This document shows positions 63,501 through 64,000 of a DNA stretch of 64,000 bases, in pieces. The notes beneath the pieces were generated by a model. The model did no database searches. It was not told the origin of the DNA and saw nothing but the letters and a program-made list of their open reading frames with translations. The position numbers and the translations under genes were made by a program. Numbering within the stretch: the stretch's first letter is position 1; each line of letters opens with the position of its first letter. This DNA comes from CAYPFY01 sp964410105 (GTDB lineage: Bacteria > Bacteroidota > Ignavibacteria > UBA10030 > SZUA-254): positions 1-64,000 of the forward strand of contig CAYPFY010000008.1 in NCBI GenBank assembly GCA_964410105.1, written 5' to 3'.

Positions 63501-64000
63501 TCGTAATCGTTGACGTGCAGCTGCCGTTAGAAATCGTCAGCGTCACGGCATATGTTCCTGGGATCGTATAGGTAACGGTTCCGGGGTTCTGAGAGTTCGA
63601 CGAGCCCGGAGTACCGCCGGGGAAACTCCAGTTCCACGACGTGATCGGCGAACTTGGAACAAACGTCGAAATGTCGGTAAACGTCACCACGCCGCACACA
63701 GTCACGTACGTGAAATCCGCGGCGATCGGGATAAGCACCGTCTTCGTCGTACAGACCGGGCATGTGCCTGTCGTCGTCGAGGGCACATTCCCGCAGAGCT
63801 GGACGGAATAATACCCGGCCTGCGCGTAGACGTGAGTCGGGGTGGACCCGGTGCCGTTGCCGCCGTCTCCGAACGACCAGCTGAAGCCGGTGACATTTGT
63901 CGACGACTGGGTGAACTGAATATTATTGCACTGGCCGGCCACATTGCTCGTCGTGAAATCGAGCGTATAGGCCTGCGGGGTACAGGTGCCGCCGCCCGTG
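60538..64000 (-). CDS. Very large PKD-repeat surface protein, T9SS cargo (5' end outside window)
   Basis: At least 1154 residues; the frame is open to the right edge, so the start is missing. It has several PKD domains with W-S-F-G-D-G, W-N-W-S-F-P-G-G and W-N-F-G-D-G signatures and further beta-sandwich repeats with N-G-C-T/S-C motifs. A SdrD_B-like domain follows (G-R-K-W-N-D-L-N-G-N, then D-S-S-G-F-Y-C-F-H-N-L). Near the end a region of unknown fold precedes a T9SS sorting domain (E-Q-N-Y-P-N-P-F-N-P-S-T). Cysteine content is high. It is an adhesin-like, surface-attached protein, ending at a strong terminator. Confidence 0.9.
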   Translation of the reverse strand, partial: TGGGTCTPQAYTLDFTTSNVAGQCNNIQFTQSSTNVTGFSWSFGDGGNGTGSTPTHVYAQAGYYSVQLCGNVPSTTTGTCPVCTTKTVLIPIAADFTYVTVCGVVTFTDISTFVPSSPITSWNWSFPGGTPGSSNSQNPGTVTYTIPGTYAVTLTISNGSCTSTITRNVVIAPPPSSAFTLPSTACAGTTVSMTSPSAFTYAWNFGDGATSALGTTSHAWTTPGPYTVSLTVTDVNGCTSTTTHSITILAPPVGCSIAPTNPPPFCAGDSVLLTASTGIAWLWQLGGVPIPGATAQTYYASLPGNYTVIVTGANGCTCTTPAVVVTVNPSPPATITANGNATICGLGNSLTLSAPTGAGYSYMWSTGDTTQQITVIFNSPGLFTFIVTVKDSTGCQATSAPFAVHVFNTPPPPVITPSGPTIFCKGGSVMLTSSYPTNNLWSTGATTQSITVSTGGVYSVTHTAPNGCSSTSSITVTLAPDPDFSLFPFGCDLLCDTVKIPGPIGPYPGYYTYQWLFNGNPISPANGVNDTLTPVGSGLYSLILTGPGPTFCTDTSNVYNLSLKNCDSNCHSTICGRKWNDLNGNHKFNYGTEYGIPHWKICLVKCNVDHYPTKDTIACTYTDSSGFYCFHNLCAGDYCIVEEHRPGWAQTWPINPPFYHVHVGDSTTLMGLDFGNKFKCLQIWVTLDTVGISPVQVLSPDVVLPQCEPYPVRISYQQDLAAPFVPVFEGFIAPNVNPFPDSCRHGWYSIVRKHLGNYKFDRIYVNDTLRSDQGDSVVVQLTDENAGSTVLILNVPAPDTTVKFRTFTAGQLAQLDQATPVKRPGRGKPVKMPNTANVIDEMLRQGGKLIAGLQDRQVAGKIRAYVYPLKQGDVFKTFYTKGFTHNGPPRGLDFDVNHKIILKRQKSVPANKHDNVFVANLLALKINILASEYGKTPPGFGELVYLPATGSSSPWFTAGQEYTVSMIADLADSMLTKWDGVSYQEYQDINAILDSLNSSFSKPLPFDGDDTLSWMVGSKLHLAGARALSDVPTLVQESGIVPRTIPDRPVPTTPDAFSLEQNYPNPFNPSTQIRFTLPQQAYVTLTIYNVLGQRVATLADHQLMEEGTDEVEFDAGRLSSGVYFYHLTAQSIGDVDGEPPQTYHAMRKMVLMK

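Noticed and set aside
1..64000. CRISPR arrays, rRNA genes or complete insertion sequences
   Set aside because: No regularly spaced repeat series, no rRNA-like segment and no transposase with flanking inverted repeats was seen on reading.

Overview
The window looks like a chromosomal segment of a Bacteroidota/Ignavibacteria-type (FCB group) bacterium, probably from an environmental or metagenome-assembled genome. Three things point there: a PorU/PorV pair of the type IX secretion system (T9SS); several secreted proteins ending in a T9SS-type C-terminal sorting domain with the N-x-P-N-P-F motif; and a serine palmitoyltransferase-based sphingolipid locus. Shine-Dalgarno signals are weak or absent at many genes, which fits this group. 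No replication or rRNA gene is present, and the species cannot be named from this sequence alone. All assignments are by reading motifs; no database search was run.

Layout. (1) 134-13373, minus strand: a probable six-gene operon headed by porU and porV, followed by an M6-like secreted protein whose zinc motif is destroyed, a lipoprotein, a metallopeptidase/beta-propeller/beta-barrel fusion and a DUF5683-like protein. Strong hairpins sit in front of porU and between porV and the M6-like gene. (2) 13782-21114, plus strand: a compact housekeeping string (GT5-only starch synthase domain, gmhB, a DNRLRE-type lipoprotein, an outer-membrane protein, rpiB, glyA, tatC, a polyprenyl diphosphate synthase), most junctions overlapping or only a few bases long. 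(3) 21115-26117: a candidate bacterial ceramide locus, with spt, a GNAT-type acyltransferase, ilvE and a universal stress protein on the minus strand and a CerR-like NAD-dependent reductase divergent from them; a perfect 20-bp palindrome lies between the two arms. (4) 26172-26285: initiator tRNA with its own promoter and terminator.

(5) About 26290-33600: an accessory defence island, visibly AT-richer than its flanks. It holds an hsdS tail fragment, a DarT/DarG DNA ADP-ribosylation toxin-antitoxin pair, two unassigned minus-strand reading frames, and a type II restriction-modification system (controller protein, PD-(D/E)xK nuclease, TaqI-like adenine methyltransferase tail-to-tail with the nuclease). 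(6) 33614-48089: a mainly secreted or envelope carbohydrate- and protein-processing region: GH5 mannanase-like enzyme, a two-domain retropepsin-like protease with PDZ, a DUF5916 barrel, proline dehydrogenase, GH29 fucosidase, a sorbosone-dehydrogenase-like propeller and a six-hairpin glycosidase.

(7) 48090-50369: a palindrome-rich spacer followed by a tight two-gene plus-strand unit, a lipase-like alpha/beta hydrolase and a protein I do not recognise. This is the best candidate here for something undescribed. (8) 50456-64000: oxidoreductases, a membrane-anchored Ser/Thr kinase with a beta-propeller sensor, a TonB-dependent receptor, a YncE-like propeller, a divergent class I isoprenoid-synthase-fold protein, and a very large PKD-repeat T9SS cargo that runs off the right end.

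How the parts fit: PorU/PorV would attach to the cell surface the cargo proteins encoded here (M6-like, GH5, sorbosone-dehydrogenase-like and PKD proteins). The ceramide locus supplies envelope lipids; ilvE in the same operon could feed branched-chain precursors. The island adds restriction and abortive-infection-type defence next to the initiator tRNA gene.
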